The position numbers and the translations under genes are program-made. A stretch of DNA of 51,069 bases from Corynebacterium sp. (lineage in GTDB: Bacteria > Actinomycetota > Actinomycetes > Mycobacteriales > Mycobacteriaceae). The notes below the pieces were generated by a model that was not told the origin of the DNA, made no database searches, and saw only the letters and a program-made list of their open reading frames with translations. Shown here piece after piece: positions 9,378 through 18,101 of this stretch; position 1 is the stretch's first letter; each line of letters begins with the position of its first letter. The DNA lies in assembly GCF_030826625.1 (NCBI RefSeq), contig NZ_JAPJNQ010000003.1, forward strand, positions 17,019 to 68,087. Direction: 5' to 3'.

Positions 9378-10298
9378 TTACTCAGCTTCAATAATATCGA
9401 TGGCCCAGCTCACAATCCACTGGTCTGCCGTGGTGCCTGAAATTACTTCTTCATTACTTCCATAACGCGCGTGCGCGTTATCGTTATTGGCCAATTCCAG
9501 TGCACGTCCAACACCATCAAATACGCTTTCGGGCGCAGCACAGATCGGATCATTCGGTGCGCAAAGTTGAAATGTGCGATCCTGTAGGGCCCCAAAACCA
9601 TCGCGCGGTCCACGCATCGAAGCTCCCGGAGCCACGTTCTGCACTAATCCTTCCAGCGCCTGCAACGAAACTTCCGCGCCAACTCCTCCAACCGGCGCAC
9701 CAGGGTTAATGCCCTGATCTGGGGTTCGGCGTCCGTCGGCAAGCAAAGCGATACCACGAACGCGCTCTGGTGGAATGATGCCCCGGTGGTTACCGATCTC
9801 GTTAGCGATATCGCCAAGAATCACCGCACCTTGCGAAAATCCGGTCATCGCAAAGTCCGTCAGCGGACATTCCGCGTGGGTTTCCCGCAAACGCTCGCGG
9901 ACCTTGTTCGTGCCCTCCTCGCGGGATTCGTCATAGCTGAGAGCATCCGCGTTCTGCACGTTGGCAAACTGAGCAGAATATGGCAGCGTCCAGACTCGCA
10001 CGTCATCAGGTGCGTAACGTTCTTGCAGTGGCTGGGTGACGCCCAACAAGAAAGAATGTGGATTCGCCTGCGGGTGAAACGGATCATCATCTGCTGCCGA
10101 TTCCCAAGTCCCCGGCGCAGAAATGAATTCCACGCGCGGGCACCACTCAGGTTGTAACGGCTCTTCGACTTCCTCGGCGGGGCCTGCCTGGTCATCCGTG
10201 ATGCCCGGGCCATCACCATCGGAGAAGTATTGCACCACCCCGGCACCAATCAACACGATCAGGACGATCACGGCGATGACCGTGAGCACTTTTCTCAT
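9378..10298 (-). CDS. Cutinase-family envelope esterase (Rv3802c-like)
   Basis: This 306-residue protein has one N-terminal membrane segment (VLTVIAVIVLIVLIGAGVV, residues 4-22) that may serve as a signal anchor. An acidic linker follows, then an alpha/beta-hydrolase domain of the cutinase family. The nucleophile is the Ser of GFSQGA (about residue 160). The product should face the periplasm-like space under the outer mycomembrane. The Mycobacterium counterpart at this position, Rv3802c, is an essential phospholipase/thioesterase linked to mycolic acid metabolism, and the same role is inferred here from position and motif. It sits between the DUF732 lipoprotein gene (63-nt gap) and fadD32 on the same strand. 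Confidence 0.85.
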   Translation of the reverse strand: MRKVLTVIAVIVLIVLIGAGVVQYFSDGDGPGITDDQAGPAEEVEEPLQPEWCPRVEFISAPGTWESAADDDPFHPQANPHSFLLGVTQPLQERYAPDDVRVWTLPYSAQFANVQNADALSYDESREEGTNKVRERLRETHAECPLTDFAMTGFSQGAVILGDIANEIGNHRGIIPPERVRGIALLADGRRTPDQGINPGAPVGGVGAEVSLQALEGLVQNVAPGASMRGPRDGFGALQDRTFQLCAPNDPICAAPESVFDGVGRALELANNDNAHARYGSNEEVISGTTADQWIVSWAIDIIEAE

Positions 10299-10361
10299 AG
10301 CTTCACATCTCTTGATTTAGCAGGAATGCTGTGTTTTCTCCGCGCCCGGCCTGCAGCAGAT

Positions 10362-10949
10362 CTAGCAGAGGTTTTCGCGCGCGGATTCCGTTAAGGTATC
10401 AGCCAAATCTTCGAATTCTCTGTCAGTGCGATCCTGCCCAATCAATTGGCCTGCCACCGCATACAGGATCGCGGTCTGGTCATTGCACACCAAATGCCCA
10501 GCAGAAACGATTTGACCTTCGACGCCATCTACATCGACACCAAGCTCACGCACCGCATCCAAGAATGCTGCGTTTTCACCCTCAAAACCGGAAGCCTCGG
10601 GAATTTCTTGAATCTCCTGTGCTCCACGATCTGTGGCGCCACCACCCGCTGATCCTTGCGGCGCGGGTTCAGCATTGCTGCCAGATTGAGCGGCAGTCGT
10701 GCTGCTTTTGGTGTCTTTAGCGTCTTTGCCGTCTTTATCTTTAGACGAGCTAGCCGTCGAGCTGCCGGAGCTCTTTGTCGTGCTGGTTTCGGTAGAAGTT
10801 TTGCTCAGAGTTTCTGGAGCTTCGTCTTCTACCGTCGCCGAGCCGCAAGCTGCAAGCGCTAGGCCAGCAGCCGTCAGAATCGCTGCCAAGCCTGCTTGAG
10901 GACGTGGGCTGCGCACCGTGTGTGCATGAGCATTGCGTCGAGTCCGCAT
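10362..10949 (-). CDS. DUF732-type lipoprotein
   Basis: This 195-residue protein starts with a signal peptide ending in the lipobox LAAC (Cys35), so it should be lipid-anchored on the outer face of the membrane. Residues 36-110 are a Ser/Thr/Lys/Gly-rich disordered stretch. The last ~75 residues (FLDAVRELGVDVDG to ESARENLC, with paired cysteines) resemble the small DUF732 domain common in mycolata; its function is unknown. Its ATG overlaps the stop codon of the upstream mycolyltransferase by one base (TAATG), so the two proteins are made together. It may assist or position that enzyme in the envelope, which is inference from the coupling. Confidence 0.8.
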   Translation of the reverse strand: MRTRRNAHAHTVRSPRPQAGLAAILTAAGLALAACGSATVEDEAPETLSKTSTETSTTKSSGSSTASSSKDKDGKDAKDTKSSTTAAQSGSNAEPAPQGSAGGGATDRGAQEIQEIPEASGFEGENAAFLDAVRELGVDVDGVEGQIVSAGHLVCNDQTAILYAVAGQLIGQDRTDREFEDLADTLTESARENLC

Positions 10950-12940
10950 TACTTCTCCCGTACGCCACCATTGATTTCTTGCAGAGTACCGTTTTGGAAC
11001 TTCTGCTCATTCACACCAGGTTTGCTCGTGAAATCTTCAGTTGGCCAACCGTATTTGCCCTGCTCGTAGTCGTGCTTACCCCATTCATCAAAGATCTTGC
11101 CGTATTTGATTACGTGGCCGCCGGATTCAGGTGAGAAGTAGATGTTGCCGTTTTCGAATTTCTGGAACCAGCCGCCATTGATCTTGATTTCATTGGAGGT
11201 TGGCAAGCCCAGATCAGCCTTGTCAACGGTGGCATACTTCTTGCCGATTGCGCCGAAGACCAAGTGAGTCTTTCCCTCACGGTTGCGGGTCAGGAAACCG
11301 TCCTGCACCGGCTGCACCTTGCCACCGTTAATGTGCTCGTCTTTCCCGGTTGGGTATCCGCTCCGGCCTTGTTCGTAGCCGTATTCCTTCCACCCTTCCA
11401 GCAGATCTCCAGGCACTTCCCAGGCGCCGGTTTCTGGGTGCCAATAGATGTTGCCGTGTTCGAATTGTACGAAACGACCCTTGCCATCTGGCGTTCCCAG
11501 CTCGCCCGATTTCGGGAATCCCAACCAGGAAGTTGCACCGCCCAGCTGCGCGTAGCGTGCGTTAATCGCACCGTACACACCGTGCGCGCCATTGGCTGGC
11601 GACCAATAAGCAGTACCTCCGGTGAAGTCCTGCGCCACACCATCAGTATCTCCGACCTGATATTCGTTCGTCAGGCATTCTTCGAAGTGCGCTTGACCAG
11701 CAACCTCGGCCTTGATTGCACCCTTGACGTCACATTGCGCTGCACGTCCTTCCTCAGGGATATTCAACGCGTTCGCGATGTATGGCCAGGCCTGCTTCAA
11801 CTCAAATTCCCAGTATTCCCACGTGTGAATACCGGTCGGGCGGAATTTCGCAACCACATCAACGTTTGCAGCTTTCGCACGGTTGACGAAGGTTTCCGTG
11901 GACATGCGAGAAATTACCTCGAGAGCCACGCCCGGCAAGCTTGGGTCGTGCTTGGCGACGGAGTTGGCTGCTCCGAAGTCAGGTTGTCCGCTGCCCGCAG
12001 AGACGTAAACGCTCATATCACGCAGTGCTTCGATACCCAGCTTCGGATCATGATCGATCCACCCCTGGCTGTACAACGGTCCCCACATCGCTTCGGCGTT
12101 GTATCCTCCACCGTCGGAGACTGCGATTTGAATAGCCTCTGGCATGCCACGGCTAGTGGTGTCGAGGTATCCAGAGAACGAACCGGCAAAGTTGAACAGG
12201 TGAGGGTTGCGCTCCGCCATATTGATGGCTGAAGTTGCACCCATGGAAAGCCCGGCCACCGCGCGCTGCTTATTCGACCGGAACTTGTTATCCATGATTG
12301 GGATAACTTCTTTCGTCATGAAAGTTTCCCACTTATAGTGCTTGCCATTGTCAGGCTTTTCCCAGTCAGAATAGAAGGAGGATTCGCCACCGATCGGCAT
12401 CACCACATTGACGTTCTTGTCGGCGAAGTAACGTTCTGCGTCGGTAGCAATGGTCCAACCAGATTCGGTCTCCCGGGCGCGCAAACCGTCCATGAGCCAG
12501 AGTTCTGGGAATTTTTGGTCCGGCTTTGCGTAATAATCACGCGCCAGCAATACCTGGAACTTCATTTCCTGATCCGGCATCGCCGCAGATTTCACGTAGA
12601 CGAATGCATGCCGTGGCGATTTGTATTCCACGCGATCAATCTCCACGCCCTCCGGCAGACCGTCAGAGCTTGGATATTCCGTCTCAACCGTACTGCGTTG
12701 TGGCGCCTCACCAGGGATAATCGAGTCCGTGATGCCATCGTTTTGTGGCAGCAGGTTTGAGCTACTTGGCAGCGAGCTTTGCGCATTCGCTAGCGGAGCT
12801 TGCACCGTGATTGGCACCATCGCGATGCCAGTTGCGACAGCAGTTGGTACTGCCAGTGCTTTCAGCCAAGTACGCGTGCGGCTTGGTGCATTGCCGACAA
12901 CAGATTGGGTGTACGGGGAAGGAGACGAGTGTAGGCGCAT
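10949..12940 (-). CDS. cop1: PS1/Cop1-type mycolyltransferase with LGFP repeats
   Basis: This 663-residue secreted enzyme transfers mycolic acids from trehalose monomycolate to arabinogalactan or to another trehalose. A basic N-terminus and hydrophobic segment (about 24-52) form a signal peptide, likely cleaved near ANA-QSS. The esterase (antigen 85-like) domain spans about 95-400, with the nucleophile Ser232 in GLSMGA, the WLMDGLRA motif, and a late His in GIHTWEYW. Residues ~445-663 hold LGFP-type repeats (WLGFPKSGELG, RSGYPTG, LGLPTSNE, KYGWPTED) that bind the wall arabinogalactan. This is the known PS1 architecture. It lies head-to-tail after the second mycolyltransferase, separated from it by a terminator, so it should have its own promoter in 12941-13111. 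Confidence 0.93.
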   Translation of the reverse strand: MRLHSSPSPYTQSVVGNAPSRTRTWLKALAVPTAVATGIAMVPITVQAPLANAQSSLPSSSNLLPQNDGITDSIIPGEAPQRSTVETEYPSSDGLPEGVEIDRVEYKSPRHAFVYVKSAAMPDQEMKFQVLLARDYYAKPDQKFPELWLMDGLRARETESGWTIATDAERYFADKNVNVVMPIGGESSFYSDWEKPDNGKHYKWETFMTKEVIPIMDNKFRSNKQRAVAGLSMGATSAINMAERNPHLFNFAGSFSGYLDTTSRGMPEAIQIAVSDGGGYNAEAMWGPLYSQGWIDHDPKLGIEALRDMSVYVSAGSGQPDFGAANSVAKHDPSLPGVALEVISRMSTETFVNRAKAANVDVVAKFRPTGIHTWEYWEFELKQAWPYIANALNIPEEGRAAQCDVKGAIKAEVAGQAHFEECLTNEYQVGDTDGVAQDFTGGTAYWSPANGAHGVYGAINARYAQLGGATSWLGFPKSGELGTPDGKGRFVQFEHGNIYWHPETGAWEVPGDLLEGWKEYGYEQGRSGYPTGKDEHINGGKVQPVQDGFLTRNREGKTHLVFGAIGKKYATVDKADLGLPTSNEIKINGGWFQKFENGNIYFSPESGGHVIKYGKIFDEWGKHDYEQGKYGWPTEDFTSKPGVNEQKFQNGTLQEINGGVREK

Positions 12941-13111
12941 AAATATTCCTCGAGAGTGTGTACAGGGTAGGCAGAATTCAGGCCTGCCCTCACCCCGAAA
13001 GTTCCCCGCTTCCGGGATGTGGCTGGCCTACTCGCATAGTTTTCAAGTCTAAAGTTTAGGTTTAACAATTGGGTTTTTGTGCAGACACTCCGAAAACTCC
13101 CAGAAAAAGAC

Positions 13112-13166
13112 ATAAGAAAAACCAGGCTGTTCCTCACGCAGTAGTTACCGCGGGAATCAGCCTGGT
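13112..13166 (-). terminator. Terminator after the cmt2-type gene
   Basis: On the minus strand a perfect 9-bp stem (ACCAGGCTG at 13166-13158 with CAGCCTGGT at 13129-13121) is followed by TTTTTCTTATG. It lies 36 nt after the mycolyltransferase stop codon and should end that transcript before cop1. Confidence 0.85.
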
Positions 13167-13172
13167 CAACGA

Positions 13173-13192
13173 ATAATCAGTGCCCTGATTAT
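13173..13192. repeat. Short inverted repeat next to the mycolyltransferase stop
   Basis: ATAATCAG and CTGATTAT form a perfect 8-bp inverted repeat with a 4-nt loop, between the stop codon at 13202 and the main terminator. It may be an RNA hairpin that protects the 3' end; its AT-rich stem is weak. Confidence 0.5.
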
Positions 13193-13201
13193 CGAATGAA
13201 G

Positions 13202-14224
13202 TTAACGAGCACCCATCACATCCAAGATGCGATCACGTGTGCGCTCCAGCTGGTAGTTGAACTGATACCAGTTGTGCAGACCTTGAGCTGGGTAGTCCAC
13301 AGTAATTGGGACACCATGCAAGCGCGCGTTGCCTTCAAACAAGCGGGTGCCGATCAGGGACATGAATTCCAAAGCCACACCGGGAGCTCTGTGCTGTGGA
13401 GCTAAGTGTTGGTCTGCCGGGCTCGGAATACCAGTGGCAGCGGATACATAAACATCGGTGTTACGCAGGTTACCAACCAGGTAGAACGGGTCGTTCTGGA
13501 AACGCTGCGGATTAATGATGGTGCCGTACATTGCATTGATGTTGTACCCACCAGCATCCAGCAACGCTACGCGCATCATGATCTGCATACCAGGAGCCGT
13601 GGTGAACAGATAGCCAGAATAAGACAGGGCCTGACGGAACTGGTTCGGGTGTTTACCCGCCAGGTTCATAGCTGCGGTAGCACCCATCGACAGACCCGCA
13701 ACCGAGTTGTTGTTTGGTGCCACACCAAAGTGCTGCTGCAGGTAGCCAGGGAGCTCTGCGGTCAGGAAAGTCTCCCACTTGTAGCTACCGTCTTCTTCAC
13801 CAGGGAAGAATTTCGGGGTGCCTTGCCAATCCGCATAGAAAGAGGCCTCGCCTCCCACTGGCATTACCAACGTGATGTTGTCCTCAGCGAAAAGCTTGTG
13901 TGCGTTACCTTCGCGGTTCCAACCATTTTGTACGTTGTTCGCACGCAAACCATCCAGCAGGTACAAACCGGCGTTTCCGCCGCGTGAAGCTGGCTGGATT
14001 TGTACTGGAATATTGCGCCCCATTGCAGGCGAATAAACATCACAGCGTTGAATCCAGTAGGCGACGTGTGGATCCCACTCACAGGTACCGGTGGCATCTG
14101 GGCGCAGCCAGCCACGGTTATCCTGTGCAGTCGCCACAGATGGGCTGGCCATCATTCCCAGCGCAACCGCGACGGCAGTCAGCATGGTGACTACTGCGCG
14201 TCGCATATTCACGATCGAAGTCAT
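13202..14224 (-). CDS. cmt2: Secreted mycolyltransferase (antigen 85 / Cmt2 type)
   Basis: This 340-residue secreted protein has a signal peptide (residues 1-33, cleavage likely at ATA-QD) and one esterase domain. It shares with Cop1 the YLLDGLRA motif, the VMPVGGEASFYADW region and the nucleophile Ser179 in GLSMGA; a C-terminal His lies in GLHNWYQF. It has no LGFP repeats, so it is the short form. It transfers mycolates onto trehalose or arabinogalactan outside the membrane. The ATG at 14224 has AAGGGGAG a few nt upstream. It has its own terminator downstream, and a terminator of the ubiA operon lies upstream, so it is probably monocistronic. In C. glutamicum the gene at this position is cmt2. 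Confidence 0.92.
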   Translation of the reverse strand: MTSIVNMRRAVVTMLTAVAVALGMMASPSVATAQDNRGWLRPDATGTCEWDPHVAYWIQRCDVYSPAMGRNIPVQIQPASRGGNAGLYLLDGLRANNVQNGWNREGNAHKLFAEDNITLVMPVGGEASFYADWQGTPKFFPGEEDGSYKWETFLTAELPGYLQQHFGVAPNNNSVAGLSMGATAAMNLAGKHPNQFRQALSYSGYLFTTAPGMQIMMRVALLDAGGYNINAMYGTIINPQRFQNDPFYLVGNLRNTDVYVSAATGIPSPADQHLAPQHRAPGVALEFMSLIGTRLFEGNARLHGVPITVDYPAQGLHNWYQFNYQLERTRDRILDVMGAR

Positions 14225-14394
14225 TACTCCCCTTCATGGAAATTTCTCATTTGCCACCCCTTGCTCCACAACGTCTGACTGAGGATCCCAAGGTGATGAT
14301 TAGTCGGACGAATCGGAGGCGACAGCGGATTCTGCTAGTGCTATCGAATGTCGAGATAATTTCGTTACACAGCTTCGTATCAGTTTAGGGGCAG
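14225..14394. other. Gap where aftB would be expected
   Basis: Between the ubiA terminator and the mycolyltransferase gene there is no reading frame of useful size. In Mycobacterium (Rv3805c) and, as far as known, in C. glutamicum, the large membrane arabinosyltransferase gene aftB occupies this place. The stretch should carry the cmt2 promoter; the only clear element is the SD AAGGGGAG before 14224. Confidence 0.6.
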
Positions 14395-14435
14395 AAAAAA
14401 TTAATCGCTACTTGAAAATAATTATCAAGTAGCGA
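14395..14435 (-). terminator. Terminator after ubiA
   Basis: A perfect 11-bp stem (TCGCTACTTGA with TCAAGTAGCGA on the minus strand, 14435-14405) with a 9-nt AT-rich loop is followed by TTAATTTTTT. It lies 36 nt beyond the ubiA stop and ends the glf-side transcript. Confidence 0.9.
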
Positions 14436-14471
14436 AGGGGGCTTCTCAGGTCACGAATCAACAGGGAAAAA

Positions 14472-15455
14472 TTAGATCGCCGGAACGATATAAACCGCGA
14501 CAACGATGCACGCGATCCACAGCAGCGCCAACACCTGCAGCGCGCGGTCTTCCAGCGCGATCTCATCCGGCGCGCCACCCTCACCGCGGTCAACGTTCGA
14601 GGCATAGCGCAAAATAGCAATGGTAAACGGCACCAGCGACACCTGATACATGATCGAGGCCAAGCCTTCGGTTTGCTGCGACAGTTCGAATCCCCACAGA
14701 GCGTACGACATAACGACGGCAGTCGCCGCCAATGTCCACACAAACCGCAGGTAGGTTGGCGTATAGCCTTCCAAAGCCTTGCGGATCTTCGCGCCCGTGC
14801 GCTCAGACAACAAAAGCTCCGCGTAGCGCTTACCAGAGGCCATGAACAGCGAGCCAAACGCCGCTACCAGCAAGAACCATTGCGAAAGATCAATTCCAGC
14901 AGCAACGCCACCGGCCATCGCTCGCAGCATGAAACCCGACGAAACCAGCGCGATGTCGATCACCGGCATATGCTTCCAGCCGAAGCAATAGCCAAGCTGC
15001 AAGGCGATATAGACGGCAATCACCGCAGCCAGGCCAAGCCCATCGGAGGCCAAGAACGACAGACCAATCGCGGCAACAATCAGCCCGACGGCCATTGCAT
15101 AGGCCATACCGACCGGCAGCACACCAGCAGCAATTGGTCGGAAACGCTTGGTTGGGTGTGCCCGATCCGAAGCCACATCGCGGGCGTCGTTGACAAGATA
15201 GATCGACGACGCACCCAGGCAGAACACGATGAATGCCAGTGCGACGTCGGCAAGCGTACGCCCATCCAGCAACACCCCTGCACCGGCAGCAGCCGGCGCG
15301 GCAATAACCAGGCTGTTTTTCACCCACTGCTTCGGACGCAGCGCTTTGATCATGCCATCAAGCAGGTTCTTCGGTGGTTGCCGCTTCCTACCGGTATCAA
15401 CACCCGAGGTGTGCGGCTCCGAGTGAAACACGCTTTGGTGACCGTCGTTTTCCAT
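14472..15455 (-). CDS. ubiA: Decaprenyl-phosphate phosphoribosyltransferase (UbiA family)
   Basis: This 327-residue polytopic membrane prenyltransferase attaches 5-phosphoribosyl pyrophosphate to decaprenyl phosphate. That is the first step to decaprenyl-phosphoryl arabinose, the arabinan donor. Both Asp-rich motifs are seen: VNDARDVASD near residue 90 and the loop with KHMPVID near residue 165. Eight or nine hydrophobic segments follow a ~45-residue polar N-terminus. The ATG directly follows the TAG stop of the PAP2 gene with no gap, so the two steps (phosphoribosyl transfer and dephosphorylation) are translated together. The Mycobacterium counterpart is Rv3806c. Confidence 0.93.
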   Translation of the reverse strand: MENDGHQSVFHSEPHTSGVDTGRKRQPPKNLLDGMIKALRPKQWVKNSLVIAAPAAAGAGVLLDGRTLADVALAFIVFCLGASSIYLVNDARDVASDRAHPTKRFRPIAAGVLPVGMAYAMAVGLIVAAIGLSFLASDGLGLAAVIAVYIALQLGYCFGWKHMPVIDIALVSSGFMLRAMAGGVAAGIDLSQWFLLVAAFGSLFMASGKRYAELLLSERTGAKIRKALEGYTPTYLRFVWTLAATAVVMSYALWGFELSQQTEGLASIMYQVSLVPFTIAILRYASNVDRGEGGAPDEIALEDRALQVLALLWIACIVVAVYIVPAI

Positions 15456-16016
15456 CTAGCTTCGCCCCATCATTCGTTTCGCAATCGCATAACCAATCAT
15501 TGAACCCAGCAACGTATCGGTGGGGTAATGAACCCCCAACACCATACGCGATGCCATCATCAGCGGGATACCCGCCAACGGCGCACGCGAATCCGTCATC
15601 TCTGAAACCCCAGTACAAAAGGCTGCAGTCGAGGTCGAATGTGATGACGGAAACGACAGCTTAGACGGCGTCGACACACCAACCCGCACATATGGATAAT
15701 CCGGGCGACGACGTCGAACGATACGTTTGATCACCACCGAAGCCGCATGCGCACTCAGCGCCGAGGCCCCGACGCGAAGCCATTGCCCGCGGCGTTGCTT
15801 GTCGACGGCTGCTCCCAATCCCGCACTCGCCATCCAACCAGCAGCATGTTCACCGAAATGCGACAAACCCCGCGCTGCAGGCAACACGCCCGGCGCGTCG
15901 AAAGCGATGGCTTGAATGCGCTCAAGAATGCGCGATTCCGCCTGGCTCAGCTGGTGCGGGCTGCGCTGTGCGTCATGATCGTGCCGCCCGGTTGTCTTTT
16001 TCGCGTTACTGCGCAT
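15456..16016 (-). CDS. PAP2-family phosphatase (decaprenylphosphoryl-phosphoribose phosphatase candidate)
   Basis: The likely protein is 186 residues and has all three PAP2 phosphatase motifs: KRIVRRRRP, FPSSH and SRMVLGVHYPTD. It is predicted to remove the 5-phosphate from decaprenyl-phosphoryl-5-phosphoribose made by UbiA; this role comes from the Rv3807c position and is inference. The ATG at 16016 (MRSNAKK) is chosen, giving an 11-nt overlap with the end of glfT2. An earlier in-frame start at 16103 would overlap glfT2 by 98 nt and adds an unconserved-looking leader. Hydrophobic stretches at about 60-80, 125-145 and 160-180 suit a membrane protein. Confidence 0.85.
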   Translation of the reverse strand: MRSNAKKTTGRHDHDAQRSPHQLSQAESRILERIQAIAFDAPGVLPAARGLSHFGEHAAGWMASAGLGAAVDKQRRGQWLRVGASALSAHAASVVIKRIVRRRRPDYPYVRVGVSTPSKLSFPSSHSTSTAAFCTGVSEMTDSRAPLAGIPLMMASRMVLGVHYPTDTLLGSMIGYAIAKRMMGRS

Positions 16017-17940
16017 CGAAGACCTTCTTCCAAGAATCGCGTGCAGCGAGTTGTGGGCGAGCATTGCGGTAGGTCTGTTGCAGCTCGTCGAATCGCACAT
16101 CAATGTCTTTCAGCAACCGGCGGGTCTGCGAGAGCAGATCGCTGGTCAGCTGCTTATCGCGTTTGCGGAAGGCCACCCCGGTGCCACCGGCGGTGGTCAC
16201 GGTTGCTGAATCCACTCGCGACAGGTTGTACCAGCGCGCTTCATTCGGGTTCAGGTTGATCTGCGGCGCATCGTAGTGCGCCGGATCAGCTTCCTGCGAC
16301 ATGTGGCGCAGGGTTTTCAGTAGCCACGGAATCTTTTTGATCTTGCCCAGCCGGCCACCGACGTTGTTCAGCGGAACATCGGCTCCCGTCGGTGCTGGCA
16401 GCTCCGCCGCAGATTCGTAAATCACCGCGTCGTCGTAGTTTTTGCGGATGGACTGGATACGCGGCAGGGAAGATTCGAGCACGTCGAAAAGCTGGTCTGG
16501 GCCGGCCAAAAAGTCGCGCATGGCCTCGATCTGGATGGCCATGGTGGAATACTCCATGCACATCGCGTGCTTGTAGCTGGATTTCAAGATCGAGCGCGCC
16601 ACACCTTTGAAGTTTCCACGGTGATACATCGCGGCTGTGATCAGACGGTTGCGCAGGTGAAAATACGCTTGCCAGTCGATCGCATCATCTTTATCGGCCC
16701 ATGCCATGTGCCAAATAGCCGCGCCCGGCCAGGTAACCGTCGGAAAGCCAAATTCGGCAGCGCGCAGCGAGTACTCAGTATCATCCCACTTGATGAACAG
16801 CGGCAAGGGCTGGCCGACGGTTTCGGCAACCACGCGCGGAAACAGACACATCCACCAGCCGTTGTAGTTCACGTCGACGCGACGGTGCAGGTCAGCACTA
16901 CTTTTCGCGTTCGGGTTGCGCTTTTGCTCTTCGGTGAGTGTGTAACCCAGCGGGTACTCGGAAAAATCGTGGTCGTAGACTCCGTATTGCGCCGCGCCCC
17001 ACATGAAATCATGGCCCTGGATGGTTTCACCGGTGGTGCGCAATTGCGCGCGCTGCTGCAGATTCAGCATCTGACCACCGACCACGATCGGGCTGGCAGC
17101 AAAACGAGCTGCCTGCACCGCGCGCAAGATGGAATCAGGTTCGATGGCGATATCGTCGTCCATGAACAGCACGAAGGGCGCATCAGTGTTTTCCACGAAT
17201 TCGTACATGATGCGCGAGTATCCGCCGGAACCACCCAGGTTGCCCTGGCGAAACTCGTGGAAACGCTCACCGAATACGGCAACGGCCTCGTCATAGCCTG
17301 GCTCATCCGCTGGATGTTGGTTGCCCTGGTCCGGCATCAATACGTGCGAAATAGCTTGTTCCACCACCGGGTCTTCGCCCAATGCTTGCAGCGCGGCGAC
17401 GGCATCGGCCGGGCGGTTGAAGGTCGGGATGCCGACAGCAACCTTCTTCTCCGAAGGCTCGATGGTACTGCCGTCGGGAAGCGTCTGTGGCTTCGGTGCG
17501 TGCGGGGCGCACCATGCAGCTTCGCTGATCACGGTGTCGGTCTCTGCGGTGATATCGAACCAATACCACCCGCCGTCCTCAAAGTTTTTCAACGGCAGCT
17601 CGATGTCGACGGTGTCGTTAGCCACCAGGTGATTGCCCACGCCAACACGGGTGCCATCAACTTTCGAGCGATACAACGCAATATTGGCTGTGCCTTCGAC
17701 TTTCATGGTGAGCACCACGGAATCAAGCTGCGACCAGCGACGCCAGTACGATGCCGGGAAAGCATTGAAATAAGTTTCAAAGCTTGCTTCTGCGCCAGCG
17801 GGTACGGTGACATCCGTGCGGGTGTCCCAGCTCAGGCGCTGTTTATTCTGCCTCGACTCGATGAGGTACAGCATGCAGACGTCGAATGGCTCGCCGCGTT
17901 TCGGCAAAAGGATGCGTTGCAGGGCTTCGCGATGGTTCAC
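16006..17940 (-). CDS. glfT2: Galactofuranosyltransferase GlfT2
   Basis: This 644-residue processive enzyme builds the galactan chain by adding alternating 1,5- and 1,6-linked galactofuranose from UDP-Galf on the cytoplasmic side. The GT-A domain lies at about 150-400, with the metal-binding DDD in LFMDDDIAI (about 260) and the catalytic region KWDDTEY (about 385). A beta-sandwich N-terminal domain (about 1-140) and a helical C-terminal domain match known GlfT2. The GTG at 17940 is preferred over an upstream start at 18015 because CTGGAG lies about 5 nt before it and the length then equals the family (Mycobacterium 637). It follows glf after 161 nt and overlaps the PAP2 gene. Confidence 0.93.
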   Translation of the reverse strand: MNHREALQRILLPKRGEPFDVCMLYLIESRQNKQRLSWDTRTDVTVPAGAEASFETYFNAFPASYWRRWSQLDSVVLTMKVEGTANIALYRSKVDGTRVGVGNHLVANDTVDIELPLKNFEDGGWYWFDITAETDTVISEAAWCAPHAPKPQTLPDGSTIEPSEKKVAVGIPTFNRPADAVAALQALGEDPVVEQAISHVLMPDQGNQHPADEPGYDEAVAVFGERFHEFRQGNLGGSGGYSRIMYEFVENTDAPFVLFMDDDIAIEPDSILRAVQAARFAASPIVVGGQMLNLQQRAQLRTTGETIQGHDFMWGAAQYGVYDHDFSEYPLGYTLTEEQKRNPNAKSSADLHRRVDVNYNGWWMCLFPRVVAETVGQPLPLFIKWDDTEYSLRAAEFGFPTVTWPGAAIWHMAWADKDDAIDWQAYFHLRNRLITAAMYHRGNFKGVARSILKSSYKHAMCMEYSTMAIQIEAMRDFLAGPDQLFDVLESSLPRIQSIRKNYDDAVIYESAAELPAPTGADVPLNNVGGRLGKIKKIPWLLKTLRHMSQEADPAHYDAPQINLNPNEARWYNLSRVDSATVTTAGGTGVAFRKRDKQLTSDLLSQTRRLLKDIDVRFDELQQTYRNARPQLAARDSWKKVFDAQ

Positions 17941-18101
17941 GGTTCTCCAGTTCACACAGATTGTTTCAAGTTGATTCAAGTTTTTCGGCTTGCGGGATAG
18001 CTTCCAGCGCACCAAGTACTAGCAACTTCTTGCCGGGCAAGTTTTAGCCAGGTGGCACCGACGTGAGCAGGCCAGCACATATGAGCCCGGCTGGCCGCCA
18101 G

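Noticed and set aside
11264..12232. A 322-codon frame opposite cop1
   Set aside because: It is antisense to the esterase domain of the mycolyltransferase, with no SD sequence or promoter.
16567..18000. A 477-codon open frame on the plus strand opposite glfT2
   Set aside because: It is antisense to a gene with all expected catalytic motifs, and its composition is that of a shadow frame.
18029..18045. CTTGCC-G-GGCAAG followed by TTTT between glf and glfT2 as a terminator
   Set aside because: The T-run is on the plus strand, where no gene ends, and the one-base centre cannot form a real loop at full stem length.
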